Source of the DNA: Gammaproteobacteria bacterium
GTDB taxonomy: Bacteria; Pseudomonadota; Gammaproteobacteria; UBA6429; Thiohalophilaceae
Reading direction: 5' to 3'
DNA length: 33,533 bases
NCBI GenBank assembly: GCA_015491815.1
Contig: WFVC01000089.1
Span: forward strand, 1 to 33,533
How positions within the stretch are numbered: position 1 is the first letter of the stretch; the number at the start of each line of letters is the position of its first letter. This document shows positions 17,745 through 25,493 of this stretch, piece by piece. Under the pieces are notes generated by a model, which saw only the letters and a program-made list of their open reading frames with translations, was not told the origin of the DNA and ran no database searches. A program made the position numbers and the translations under genes.

Positions 17745-18422
17745 ATGAAAATACTGGTAGCGGATGATCATGCGCTATTCCGTCAGGGACTGCTCTATAC
17801 CCTGCAGTCACTCGGTAATGATGTAGAAGTGATGGAAGCAAATAATGCGGCAGAAGTTCTGGACTATGTTGATAAACATACGGATCTGGATCTGATTCTG
17901 ATGGATCTGGATATGCCCGGAATCGACGGCTATTCCGGCCTGCTTAAACTGCGGGAAAGTCACCCGGAACTGCCCGTCGCCATTGTCACCGCCTCTGAAT
18001 ATGAAGCCGATATGCTGCGCATCATCGAAAGCGGCGCATCCGGCTATATTCCCAAATCTCTGACCAGCAATGAAATGCTCGATGCGCTGAAACAAATTCT
18101 GGATGGTGAAATTTTTGTCCCGGATCTGTCCGCCACCAGCGGCACCTTCCAGATACGGCAGATCACGCCTTCCGGCCCCCTGCTCGCCGATCTGGATAAA
18201 AATGAAGCAGCGGCTGAAATCAGGGCGCGCCTGACCCCGCGTCAGATTGACGTTCTGAAACTCATGTGTGAAGGCATGTCGAATAAAGTCATCGCCCATA
18301 GTCTGGGCATGGCGGAAGGCACGGTAAAAATTCATGTAACCGCAATTTTAAAAGAAATGAACGCCACCAACCGCACTCAGGCCGTCATCATGGCCAAAGA
18401 ACTGGGCTTTATTTCAGGCTGA
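17745..18422 (+). CDS. NarL/FixJ-type response regulator (REC-LuxR HTH)
   Basis: 225 residues from ATG 17745, chosen over a TTG at 17706 because family alignment begins MKILVADDHALFRQG and GGA lies upstream. The receiver domain has the acidic pair D7-D8, the phospho-acceptor D54 in LILMDLDMPG, T82 and K104 (YIPKS). A linker of about 45 residues leads to a GerE/LuxR helix-turn-helix (about 163-215: LTPRQIDVLKLMCEGMSNK, then AEGTVKIHVTAIL). It should bind DNA as a phosphorylation-dependent dimer. It is convergent with the hybrid kinase (2 bases between the stops) and divergent from tolC. The natural reading is that the kinase controls it and that it acts on the tolC-giant protein promoter. That partnership is inferred from position. 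Confidence 0.93.
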   Translation: MKILVADDHALFRQGLLYTLQSLGNDVEVMEANNAAEVLDYVDKHTDLDLILMDLDMPGIDGYSGLLKLRESHPELPVAIVTASEYEADMLRIIESGASGYIPKSLTSNEMLDALKQILDGEIFVPDLSATSGTFQIRQITPSGPLLADLDKNEAAAEIRARLTPRQIDVLKLMCEGMSNKVIAHSLGMAEGTVKIHVTAILKEMNATNRTQAVIMAKELGFISG

Positions 18423-18424
18423 AT

Positions 18425-20200
18425 TCAGCCGTCCTGCGCTTCCATTTCCTCACGTAATTTCTGCTGATGAATATGTTTTAGCAGGGCGCGCAAACGCGCA
18501 GGCTGCACCGGCTTGTGCATCAGATGGTAGGCGTCCGCCCCCTCCTCATGCAGTTTTTTAATCGCTACGTCACCGGTAATCAGCACCGCCGGCACATCCT
18601 CGCCCGTCACCCCGGCAATATCCCGGATCGCGTCCAGACCCGTTTTGTTATTGCGCAGACGGTAATCGGTAAGAATGCAGTCCGGTTTTATCCCCTGCGC
18701 ACGAATTTTCTCACAGGCTTCCTCACCCGACTCGGCCGAAATGACCTTGCACTTCCAGCCACGTAGCAGCGCATCCAGCGCATCCAGATTGGAACGCTCA
18801 TCATCGATAATCAGAACATTAAGATTCTCAAGCTCCATTCCGGGGGTGCGTGCAACATACGACTCCGGCACAGGAATATCCTGCTGCCGTCCCAGTGAAA
18901 CAGCGATACTGAATACAGATCCCTTACCCTCAGCCGATTTGACATGCACAGGATGATCCAGCAGGTGGCTGATTCTGGCGACGATGGCCAGGCCCAGTCC
19001 CAGACCTTTTTCCCGATCACGTTCCGGGTTGCCAATCTGTACATATTCATCAAAAATTGTCTGCAAATTATTATCCTGAATGCCAATCCCTGTATCCTCA
19101 ACAATAATTTTAATCTTGTCATTTACCGGTTCACAAAAAAGTCTGACCGTTCCTTTATCGGTATAGCGCAGGGCATTGGAAACAAAATTTCGAATAACCC
19201 GCTCCAGAAGAATATCATCTGAATAAACAATGGCGTCACGGCAACTATCGACAATAAATTCCAGCCCCTTGCGATCGGCTTCCGGTCGATAATCGTTTTC
19301 GATTTTGTCAAAAATGTCCCGCAACCTGAAACTGGTGATATTCGGTTTGAGCACTCCGGAATCCAGTTTGCTGATATCCAGCAGCGCATTGAACAGATTT
19401 TCCAGCGCGGATACCGCAAGCATGATCTTGTCAACAATATGTTTGACTTCCGGGTATTTAATGCGATCGCAAAGGGCGCTGGAAAGCAGCGACAAAGCAT
19501 GCAGGGGCTGACGCAGATCATGACTGGCTGCGGCAAGGAACTTGGACTTGGCGACATTGGCCAGTTCCGCCGACTCTTTTTCTTTGGTCAGGCGTTTAAC
19601 CAACTCCAGATTTTCAAATCGCAGTCGCAGACTCTCGGTTAACATGCGATTCATATTATGGCCAAAGATCATAAAAATAATAATGTAAACCGCAATCAAC
19701 ACGCCAATAATTATATTAACAAAGTCACCGACGAGAAATACGCGTAGCAATAAAGGCAAGGTGATCAGAAGAAAAGAACTGATGAACAACCAGTGCACAA
19801 TTGACAGAAAAACCAGTGAACCGGCCGCCAGCGCCAACGGTACAATAATTCCCACAGCCTGATATTGTCCACCATTGGGAATATAAAAAATATATGCGCC
19901 CAAACCCCAGATTGCAACGGAAATAAGCGAGGGCAGGGAAAACATACGCCACCACAGCAATATGTTTTCCTGAGGTTTATTTTCCTGCAAAAATTTCCAG
20001 GCAAAAAAACCACGCACTGAATTCACTAGCAAAAGCGCGCCCAACCAGGTTAATAAATAGGCGTGCGGATGTTGATTCCAGTAAATCGCCGTCAACATGA
20101 GGGCGGAAAAAACCGAGGCCAGAATAACCGCAGGTGAATTTTTTAACAGCGTCTGGATCTGGATATATTCAAGATCCCGGCTTTGTTCCTGTGTGCTCAA
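18425..20200 (-). CDS. Hybrid sensor histidine kinase with C-terminal receiver
   Basis: 591 residues from TTG 20200, with AGGA 8 bases upstream. Residues about 20-180 hold six or so membrane helices with short loops and no large periplasmic domain, suggesting a signal sensed in or near the membrane. A linker helix leads to HisKA (KSKFLAAASHDLRQPLHAL, phospho-acceptor H227), then an HATPase domain with N342 in the N box, DTGIGI at 369-374 and GLGLGL at 399-404. The receiver domain (about 460-580) has D467-D468, the phospho-acceptor D512 (LTDYRL) and K563. No HPt domain is fused, so the receiver may be regulatory or act through a separate relay. It starts 41 bases after the LapD-like gene, is probably cotranscribed with lapG and lapD, and faces the response regulator. 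Confidence 0.93.
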   Translation of the reverse strand: MSTQEQSRDLEYIQIQTLLKNSPAVILASVFSALMLTAIYWNQHPHAYLLTWLGALLLVNSVRGFFAWKFLQENKPQENILLWWRMFSLPSLISVAIWGLGAYIFYIPNGGQYQAVGIIVPLALAAGSLVFLSIVHWLFISSFLLITLPLLLRVFLVGDFVNIIIGVLIAVYIIIFMIFGHNMNRMLTESLRLRFENLELVKRLTKEKESAELANVAKSKFLAAASHDLRQPLHALSLLSSALCDRIKYPEVKHIVDKIMLAVSALENLFNALLDISKLDSGVLKPNITSFRLRDIFDKIENDYRPEADRKGLEFIVDSCRDAIVYSDDILLERVIRNFVSNALRYTDKGTVRLFCEPVNDKIKIIVEDTGIGIQDNNLQTIFDEYVQIGNPERDREKGLGLGLAIVARISHLLDHPVHVKSAEGKGSVFSIAVSLGRQQDIPVPESYVARTPGMELENLNVLIIDDERSNLDALDALLRGWKCKVISAESGEEACEKIRAQGIKPDCILTDYRLRNNKTGLDAIRDIAGVTGEDVPAVLITGDVAIKKLHEEGADAYHLMHKPVQPARLRALLKHIHQQKLREEMEAQDG

Positions 20201-20241
20201 ACGACTAATCCTGCATTATAGTATTAACGATGATGTAAAAT

Positions 20242-22173
20242 TTATATTGGCTGTGGATGCCCAACATAATATCCCTGCATTGCATCAAAACCCAGTTTCT
20301 CCACTAATTCGGCAACCTTCTCTGTTTCAACCGATTCGGCAACCACATCCAGCTCCAGATTATGCGCCATTTGTAATAATGTCTTAATATAGAACTGATG
20401 CTCCGCATCATTTTCTATTCCTCGGATATAGCGCCCGGACACTTTTATATAACATAATGTCAGCTTCATCAAATAAGCAAAATCCTGATTACCACTGGCA
20501 AAGCGTTCAATCGCCACCCCCGCACAGGCATTTGCCAGTTTTTTCAAGGTTTCCTGAATTGCTTCAGAGCGAAGCTGACGCGTCTCGCTAATTTCAAATA
20601 ACAAACTTTTTGCTCGCTCACCGGCATGTTCAAGCGTCATCAATAACCAGTGTATGAAATCATCGTCAACCAGACTATTGATGCTCAAATTTACTGCATA
20701 GAGTCGTTCTGAATTTTCAATGACTAATTCAAGAACCCGATTAACCACAAGGCGATCAATACGAGGCAATAAATCATGATCCTGTGCACTCGACAGAAAT
20801 ACACTTGCGGGAACAGACTGGCCGTCACAATTCATCCGCAATAATACTTCGGCAAGCGCTGTATTTTTTTTGTTAAAATATTTGATCGGCTGTATATGAA
20901 GTTCAAAATTATTTTTGTCTATTGCGTCAAGCAATAAAGATCGCCATTCACCGGCGGTTCTGGTTGTCAATGCCGAGGTCGATGCTTTTTCAAATACATG
21001 CCATTTCTTCGACGCAAACGACTCGGCCTGACGCCGAGCCTGATCCGCCTCGGAAAGAATCGTCCTGATGCTTTTAACTTCTTCGAATTCCGTAATCCCG
21101 ATATAAAGATCGCCGGGATATTTACTATCGCCATGAACGGTATATTCTTTCAATATCTTGTCGGCGCAGGATACGGCTTCACCCGCATGTGGATTTTTCA
21201 GCAGCAGACCAAAATCTGAGCCGCCTATACGCGCAATAAGTTGCTGGCTATCTCCAGAATTAATCGCATGCAGACAATTTTTTACCGTTTTTAAAGCTTC
21301 ATCACCATATTCATAACCGTATTTTTCATTCGCATTAAGCAGCCCTGAAAGATGAACAATCAGCACAGCGGCATTCCTGAATTCTTCCCGGTGTTGAACA
21401 AAGTTATCGACTTCGGCAAGATAACATCGTCGATTCGCCAGCCCGGTCAGAGGATCTCGGTAGGCCAGTTGTTGATAGCGATTAATTTGTTGTATCTGCG
21501 CATCGATATTTTCCCTGACCTTTCGGGTCATTAAATTCATCGCAGTAACAACATTGCGCAACTCTCTTGTTTTAGGCAGCTCCTCCTGAAAAATATACAT
21601 TTTTTGCGCTATCGCCAGCGCCTGCTGCTCAGTGCGTAACAGCGGCTGTAAAACCCGGCGCAAACCATAAAACACCAGCAAGCCAATAAAGACCGTTATC
21701 AGCAATAACCAGAGAATATTATTTCGTGTTATTTTCCATAATTCATTATAGGCATAGCCGGGATGCACGCTGACTGATATTTTTGCTCTATTTTTCCAGT
21801 CAATTAAAATTTCACTGCTGCGTACAGGCGTATCCAGCGCCAGCAATTTAATAAACCACTCGGGTGATTCCGCCGTCCAGGTATCCAGATGGCGTTCAAC
21901 TTTGAATGAACCCCGCCATGCTTCCAGAGAGATACGATTAAAATAGCCACGATCAAAAATAACGTCAATCATGGAATTCGCCCGCGCCAGATCCCGTTCC
22001 CGAATCGCCGGCGCCAACGACAGGCCCAACGAAGTCGCCGTATCCTGCGCATGCACGGCAAGCTGATTATTCAGATATTCCTGAGTACTTTTGACGCTGA
22101 TATACAGCGTACCGGTATAAGCCAGGCCAAGAACAATGGCGAAAAGAATGAATATCTGCTTTTTTAAACTCAC
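20242..22173 (-). CDS. lapD: LapD-like membrane c-di-GMP receptor with degenerate GGDEF and EAL domains
   Basis: 643 residues from GTG 22173, with AGGCGG upstream. An N-terminal helix (about 5-25), a periplasmic domain of about 125 residues (matching the LapD/MoxY N-terminal type, with SLGLSLAPAIRERDLARANS), a second helix (about 152-171) and a HAMP-like segment precede the GGDEF and EAL domains. The GGDEF site reads GGSDF (317-321), so cyclase activity is unlikely. The EAL site reads EVLLRM, and the metal-binding DDFG motif is replaced by ERFASG (556-561), so phosphodiesterase activity is also unlikely. Residues of the EAL fold such as VNLS, FEISET, AESVE and MQGYYVGHP remain. LapD of Pseudomonas binds c-di-GMP through its degenerate EAL domain and sequesters the protease LapG with its periplasmic domain. 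The lapG-like gene directly upstream supports the same role here. Confidence 0.88.
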   Translation of the reverse strand: MSLKKQIFILFAIVLGLAYTGTLYISVKSTQEYLNNQLAVHAQDTATSLGLSLAPAIRERDLARANSMIDVIFDRGYFNRISLEAWRGSFKVERHLDTWTAESPEWFIKLLALDTPVRSSEILIDWKNRAKISVSVHPGYAYNELWKITRNNILWLLLITVFIGLLVFYGLRRVLQPLLRTEQQALAIAQKMYIFQEELPKTRELRNVVTAMNLMTRKVRENIDAQIQQINRYQQLAYRDPLTGLANRRCYLAEVDNFVQHREEFRNAAVLIVHLSGLLNANEKYGYEYGDEALKTVKNCLHAINSGDSQQLIARIGGSDFGLLLKNPHAGEAVSCADKILKEYTVHGDSKYPGDLYIGITEFEEVKSIRTILSEADQARRQAESFASKKWHVFEKASTSALTTRTAGEWRSLLLDAIDKNNFELHIQPIKYFNKKNTALAEVLLRMNCDGQSVPASVFLSSAQDHDLLPRIDRLVVNRVLELVIENSERLYAVNLSINSLVDDDFIHWLLMTLEHAGERAKSLLFEISETRQLRSEAIQETLKKLANACAGVAIERFASGNQDFAYLMKLTLCYIKVSGRYIRGIENDAEHQFYIKTLLQMAHNLELDVVAESVETEKVAELVEKLGFDAMQGYYVGHPQPI

Positions 22174-22226
22174 TGACTGCCGCCTTTAATAAATGTATCA
22201 CTCATTATTATTGTGTTTCTTTAATC

Positions 22227-23078
22227 TTAGTGCTTTATTTCCATTCGTTCCATCAGCATTTTCCAGATACCAATATTTGCGCTTTTACCAACCTTTATTC
22301 CACCTTCACGCAACATCTTGGCCTGCCAAAGGCTGTTGCCGTTAAAGCTGTAAGAGGGGATCAGATCCTGACGCAGAGAGGCGGGCTGGATCTCCGGATC
22401 CAGATTGTCCAATATCAACGGTTCGGCATCCGCATTTTTATAATAGCCCAAAACCATATGCGCCTGATTAATCGATGTTGCTTTTACATAGATTAGTCGT
22501 AATTTCTCTGTTTCAATCCCTAGCTCACGCAAGGTAAAATATTTGGCAATCGAAAAGTCTTCACAATCGCCTGCGGCGGTGGCGATAAATTCAACCGGGG
22601 TCGCCCAGTAATCCTTCTTTCCCCAGTGTTCCATGTCGCTGATGAATTCCATACGATTGAAATATTGATTAACGATCTCCAATTTTTGTCTCTCGGATTC
22701 ATCACGATTAGCGACAATCATCGCCTGCCAGTCTTCAATCCGTTTAACTGCAGCCTGACCATAGTGATTTTGCAAGGCCTTCAGTTGCTGGGGCGTCAAT
22801 AATTGCGATCCGCTCACCGTTATGTTCACCACCAATAATATCAGCAATACAAATAAAACATACGCGCAAGCATTATTTATCCCCTCGACAGGGAAGGAAC
22901 GCTTTATAAGCTTATAATAATGATCAGGCATCATCTGGACAGAAAAAACGGACAGACGCCGTCTTTCCGGCATATCTCTAATTGCTAATATCCTTTTATC
23001 GGCCAGAAAAGACAGAGAGTTGAGTCTATAGCCTGATTCATTCCGGCATCCGCCCACAAATAAAGATTGAATCCGCAT
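22227..23078 (-). CDS. lapG: LapG-like periplasmic transglutaminase-like cysteine protease
   Basis: 283 residues if started at ATG 23078, which has AGGAAA 8 bases upstream. ATG 22973 or 22934 would give 248 or 235 residues and a more usual N-terminus just before the single membrane or signal helix (YVLFVLLILLVVNITVSG). The protease domain shows the bacterial transglutaminase-like triad: C172 in AAGDCEDFSIAKY, H207 in NQAHMVL, and D224 in LILDNLDP. A Trp-rich ridge upstream (FISDMEHWGKKDYWATP) is typical of LapG. The family cuts the N-terminal region of LapA-type adhesins at a di-alanine site, releasing them from the cell, unless LapD holds the protease. It ends 53 bases before the lapD-like gene and so fits a lapG-lapD unit. 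The substrate is probably the giant protein of this locus. Confidence 0.9.
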   Translation of the reverse strand: MRIQSLFVGGCRNESGYRLNSLSFLADKRILAIRDMPERRRLSVFSVQMMPDHYYKLIKRSFPVEGINNACAYVLFVLLILLVVNITVSGSQLLTPQQLKALQNHYGQAAVKRIEDWQAMIVANRDESERQKLEIVNQYFNRMEFISDMEHWGKKDYWATPVEFIATAAGDCEDFSIAKYFTLRELGIETEKLRLIYVKATSINQAHMVLGYYKNADAEPLILDNLDPEIQPASLRQDLIPSYSFNGNSLWQAKMLREGGIKVGKSANIGIWKMLMERMEIKH

Positions 23079-23098
23079 TCAAGACATTTCCTGCGCGC

Positions 23099-23127
23099 AA
23101 AAAAAAGCCCCGAAATTCGGGGCTTTT
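23099..23127 (-). terminator. Strong Rho-independent terminator after the chemoreceptor gene
   Basis: AAAAGCCCCGAA (23103-23114) and TTCGGGGCTTTT (23116-23127) form a perfect 12-base-pair stem with a one-base centre. On the minus strand it is followed by a run of eight uridines (23106-23099). It sits 17 bases after the chemoreceptor stop and just before the LapG-like frame. Confidence 0.92.
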
Positions 23128-23144
23128 CTACATTAATATCAATA

Positions 23145-25163
23145 TCAGACTTTGAACTGCCCCACTAGTCCCTGCAGCTCAGAACCAAGTCGGGATAACT
23201 CATCCGTTGCGGCGGCGGTTTTCTGTATGCCATTGGAAGTTTCATTCGCCATTTCAGTAATATTGGTAATATTGCGGTTGATCTCCTCAGCGGTCGCACT
23301 TTGCTCCTCAGCAGCGCTGGCGATCTGGGTGCTCATATCGTTGATGCGCTCCACCGCTGTCGAAATTGCTGACAGGGATGTCCCTGCTTTTGAGGCCTGT
23401 TCGACTACCGATTGCGCCTCCTCCTGACTTTGAGTCATGGCCTCCACCGCCGTTCTCGATCCTGTCTGGAGTTTTTCGATCATCTGATTGATTTCTTCCG
23501 TGGACTGCTGGGTGCGGCCAGCCAGCGTGCGCACCTCATCAGCAACAACCGCAAAACCCCGGCCCTGCTCACCCGCACGCGCCGCTTCGATAGCCGCATT
23601 CAGAGCCAGCAGATTGGTTTGTTCAGCAACACCTCGAATCACATCCATGACCGCACTGATATTTTCACTATCCTGTTCCAGTTTGTGAATAACCTCCGCC
23701 GCGTTTTCAATTTGTCCGGCAAGTTTCTGAATAGCCTTGATAGAATCCCCTACGACTTTCTGACCTTCAGATGTTTCCATATTAGCTTCCTGAGCAGCCT
23801 GCGCCGTGCTGGCAATATTCTGGCTCACTTCCTGTACGGTTGCGCTCATTTCCGTCATCGCCGTGGCAACCTGTTCGGTCTGCGATTGCTGTTCAAAAAT
23901 ATTTTGACTGGTTTTCTCTGCGGTATTGGAAAATTGTTCAGTCGCGGCTCCCAGTTGACCGGTCGAGTTGAGAACTTTCTGTATGATGGTATGTAAACTA
24001 TCACTCATGGCGTTAATCGATCTGCCTAATTCAGCCAGCTCATCATTACCTTTGACAATGAGCGCCTCACCCGTAAGATCTTTATCAGCAATCGCTCTGG
24101 CGCGATCGACCACATAATTCAGACGGCTGGTAATCATTCTGCTGATATAAAGCGCGACCAGGATACCAATCACCAGCGCCAGCAGCGTACCAATCAGCAT
24201 AATATTCAGCATGGTCTTTGTTTCTGTTTTCAATTTGTTCTTATCCGCCACCGCCAGTTGATTCTGTGACTCACGCATTTGCGTGAGAATTTTCATAATC
24301 GCCCCGGCTTTGGGCGCGGCTTTACTGCCCAGCCAGTAGTTCGCCAGATTCCAGTCCTTCGCTTCGCGCAGGGCAAACATTTTTTCCGGCAGGGGGGAAA
24401 ATTCAGCGCGCAGTTTTTTATAGTCGTTCCATGCCTGACGCTGTTTATTATTAAACAAATGATTCATGCCGGAGAGTTGTTTAAAGCGGGCTTCATTAAC
24501 CGCCCATTTGACTTCAAACTTATCGGCAAAACCTTTGTCACCCGATAACAGGTAGGCGCGGATATTGGCCAGTCCCAGCGCGAATGAACCCCGGCTGTCT
24601 GCGAGTAATTTCAATAATTTTTTCCGCTCTGCGCTAGCCGGAAGCGTCGCTTCTTCATCAATCAGCATGGAAATATTTTTAATTACTTTTTCCGCCCGGG
24701 GTGCGGCCTCAGTCAACAATATATTCAGAGCCGGAATATTTTCAGGCGTATGCGCAATATCTTCGACTTCCTGCTGGGCGCGACGAAATTCCTCTATCAG
24801 GTTCTTCATCTGATTTAATTTTTCTATATTTTCCGGAACTGTCCAGCTCTGAGAAAACGCATTCAGTTCCTTCACAGCGCGATCAATTTTAGCCCAGCCG
24901 GCCTGTCGTTCCGCCTTAAATTTTTCGGCTTTGGCGGGATCATCCCCCAGAATCATATAAGCCCGTAGTCCGGCAAGAGAAAGGTGTATGCCATCCGTCA
25001 GTTCCATTCCCGCCAGCACTGTCGGTAAACGCAATTCAATCAGACGATGTTCATCCTCAGAAATTGTTCCCATCATGATGACGTTGTTCAGGGCAACTAA
25101 AGTAGTAGTAAGCAGCACCGCACCAAAGCCCAGCAATAATTTTTTCCGAATAGTGAGTTTCAT
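23145..25163 (-). CDS. Methyl-accepting chemotaxis protein with large helical periplasmic domain
   Basis: 672 residues, ATG 25163 with AAGGTG upstream. A first membrane helix (about 9-30) and a second (about 318-340) enclose a periplasmic region of about 285 residues. That region is almost entirely helical, with two similar halves each containing an LRAYxxxGD-like segment ([20 protein letters not shown] and [19 protein letters not shown]). This resembles the HBM (helical bimodular) ligand-binding domain, which in other bacteria senses organic acids. A HAMP domain (about 340-395) and a long coiled-coil signalling domain follow. The conserved tip reads [21 protein letters not shown]. No CheR-tethering pentapeptide is seen at the C-terminus (GQFKV). 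It is followed by its own terminator, so it is a separate transcription unit from lapG-lapD. The ligand is unknown. Confidence 0.93.
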   Translation of the reverse strand: MKLTIRKKLLLGFGAVLLTTTLVALNNVIMMGTISEDEHRLIELRLPTVLAGMELTDGIHLSLAGLRAYMILGDDPAKAEKFKAERQAGWAKIDRAVKELNAFSQSWTVPENIEKLNQMKNLIEEFRRAQQEVEDIAHTPENIPALNILLTEAAPRAEKVIKNISMLIDEEATLPASAERKKLLKLLADSRGSFALGLANIRAYLLSGDKGFADKFEVKWAVNEARFKQLSGMNHLFNNKQRQAWNDYKKLRAEFSPLPEKMFALREAKDWNLANYWLGSKAAPKAGAIMKILTQMRESQNQLAVADKNKLKTETKTMLNIMLIGTLLALVIGILVALYISRMITSRLNYVVDRARAIADKDLTGEALIVKGNDELAELGRSINAMSDSLHTIIQKVLNSTGQLGAATEQFSNTAEKTSQNIFEQQSQTEQVATAMTEMSATVQEVSQNIASTAQAAQEANMETSEGQKVVGDSIKAIQKLAGQIENAAEVIHKLEQDSENISAVMDVIRGVAEQTNLLALNAAIEAARAGEQGRGFAVVADEVRTLAGRTQQSTEEINQMIEKLQTGSRTAVEAMTQSQEEAQSVVEQASKAGTSLSAISTAVERINDMSTQIASAAEEQSATAEEINRNITNITEMANETSNGIQKTAAATDELSRLGSELQGLVGQFKV

Positions 25164-25493
25164 TATTTACACCTTGTAAAATAAATGGTTACCTAACTCC
25201 CACTCGACTTTGCCTGCTTGAGTAACCGACAGAATATCAGGATATTAAATCCGGTTTTCAGGAGGATAGCCTGCATATCGTCATATCCCGGCGTAACTTT
25301 AGAATGATTCTCATATCGATTTACTAAAATGAAATAACCGGTAATTACCGAGGTTATTTTAAGAAAGCTCTGATTAATTCCGTTCGCCCTGAGCTTGTCG
25401 AAGGGTGAACCATATAACATTATGCTTTTACAATGCTTGGCGTTCATGGTTCGCCCCTTCGTCAGGCTCAGGACTTCACCACGAACGGCGAAA
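25164..25493. other. Intergenic region between recQ and the chemoreceptor gene, with palindromes
   Basis: No credible gene. From left to right it holds the chemoreceptor ribosome site, a weak Fur-box-like sequence (about 25298-25316, AGAATGATTCTCAT), a nested palindrome (25332-25359: AAATAACC and GGTTATTT around GGTAATTACC), and the inverted repeat listed separately. The chemoreceptor promoter must be here, but I cannot place a clear -35/-10 pair. Confidence 0.5.
25380..25488. repeat. Inverted repeat built on the common TTCGACAAGCTCAGGG-type intergenic element
   Basis: The left arm (25380-25413) contains GCCCTGAGCTTGTCGAAGGG and ends GTGAACCAT. The right arm (25446-25488) starts ATGGTTCGCCCCTTCG, contains GTCAGGCTCAGG, and ends CGAACGG. 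The arms pair imperfectly around a 32-base loop. This sequence is widespread in bacterial intergenic regions and, when translated, gives the well-known false peptide SPFDKLRANG. It lies 5 bases from the recQ stop codon and may serve as its transcription end. Confidence 0.8.

Noticed and set aside
25193-25447. Minus-strand frame of 84 codons between recQ and the chemoreceptor
   Set aside because: Its start region translates the common intergenic repeat (SPFDKLRANG), and the rest is AT-rich non-coding sequence with palindromes.
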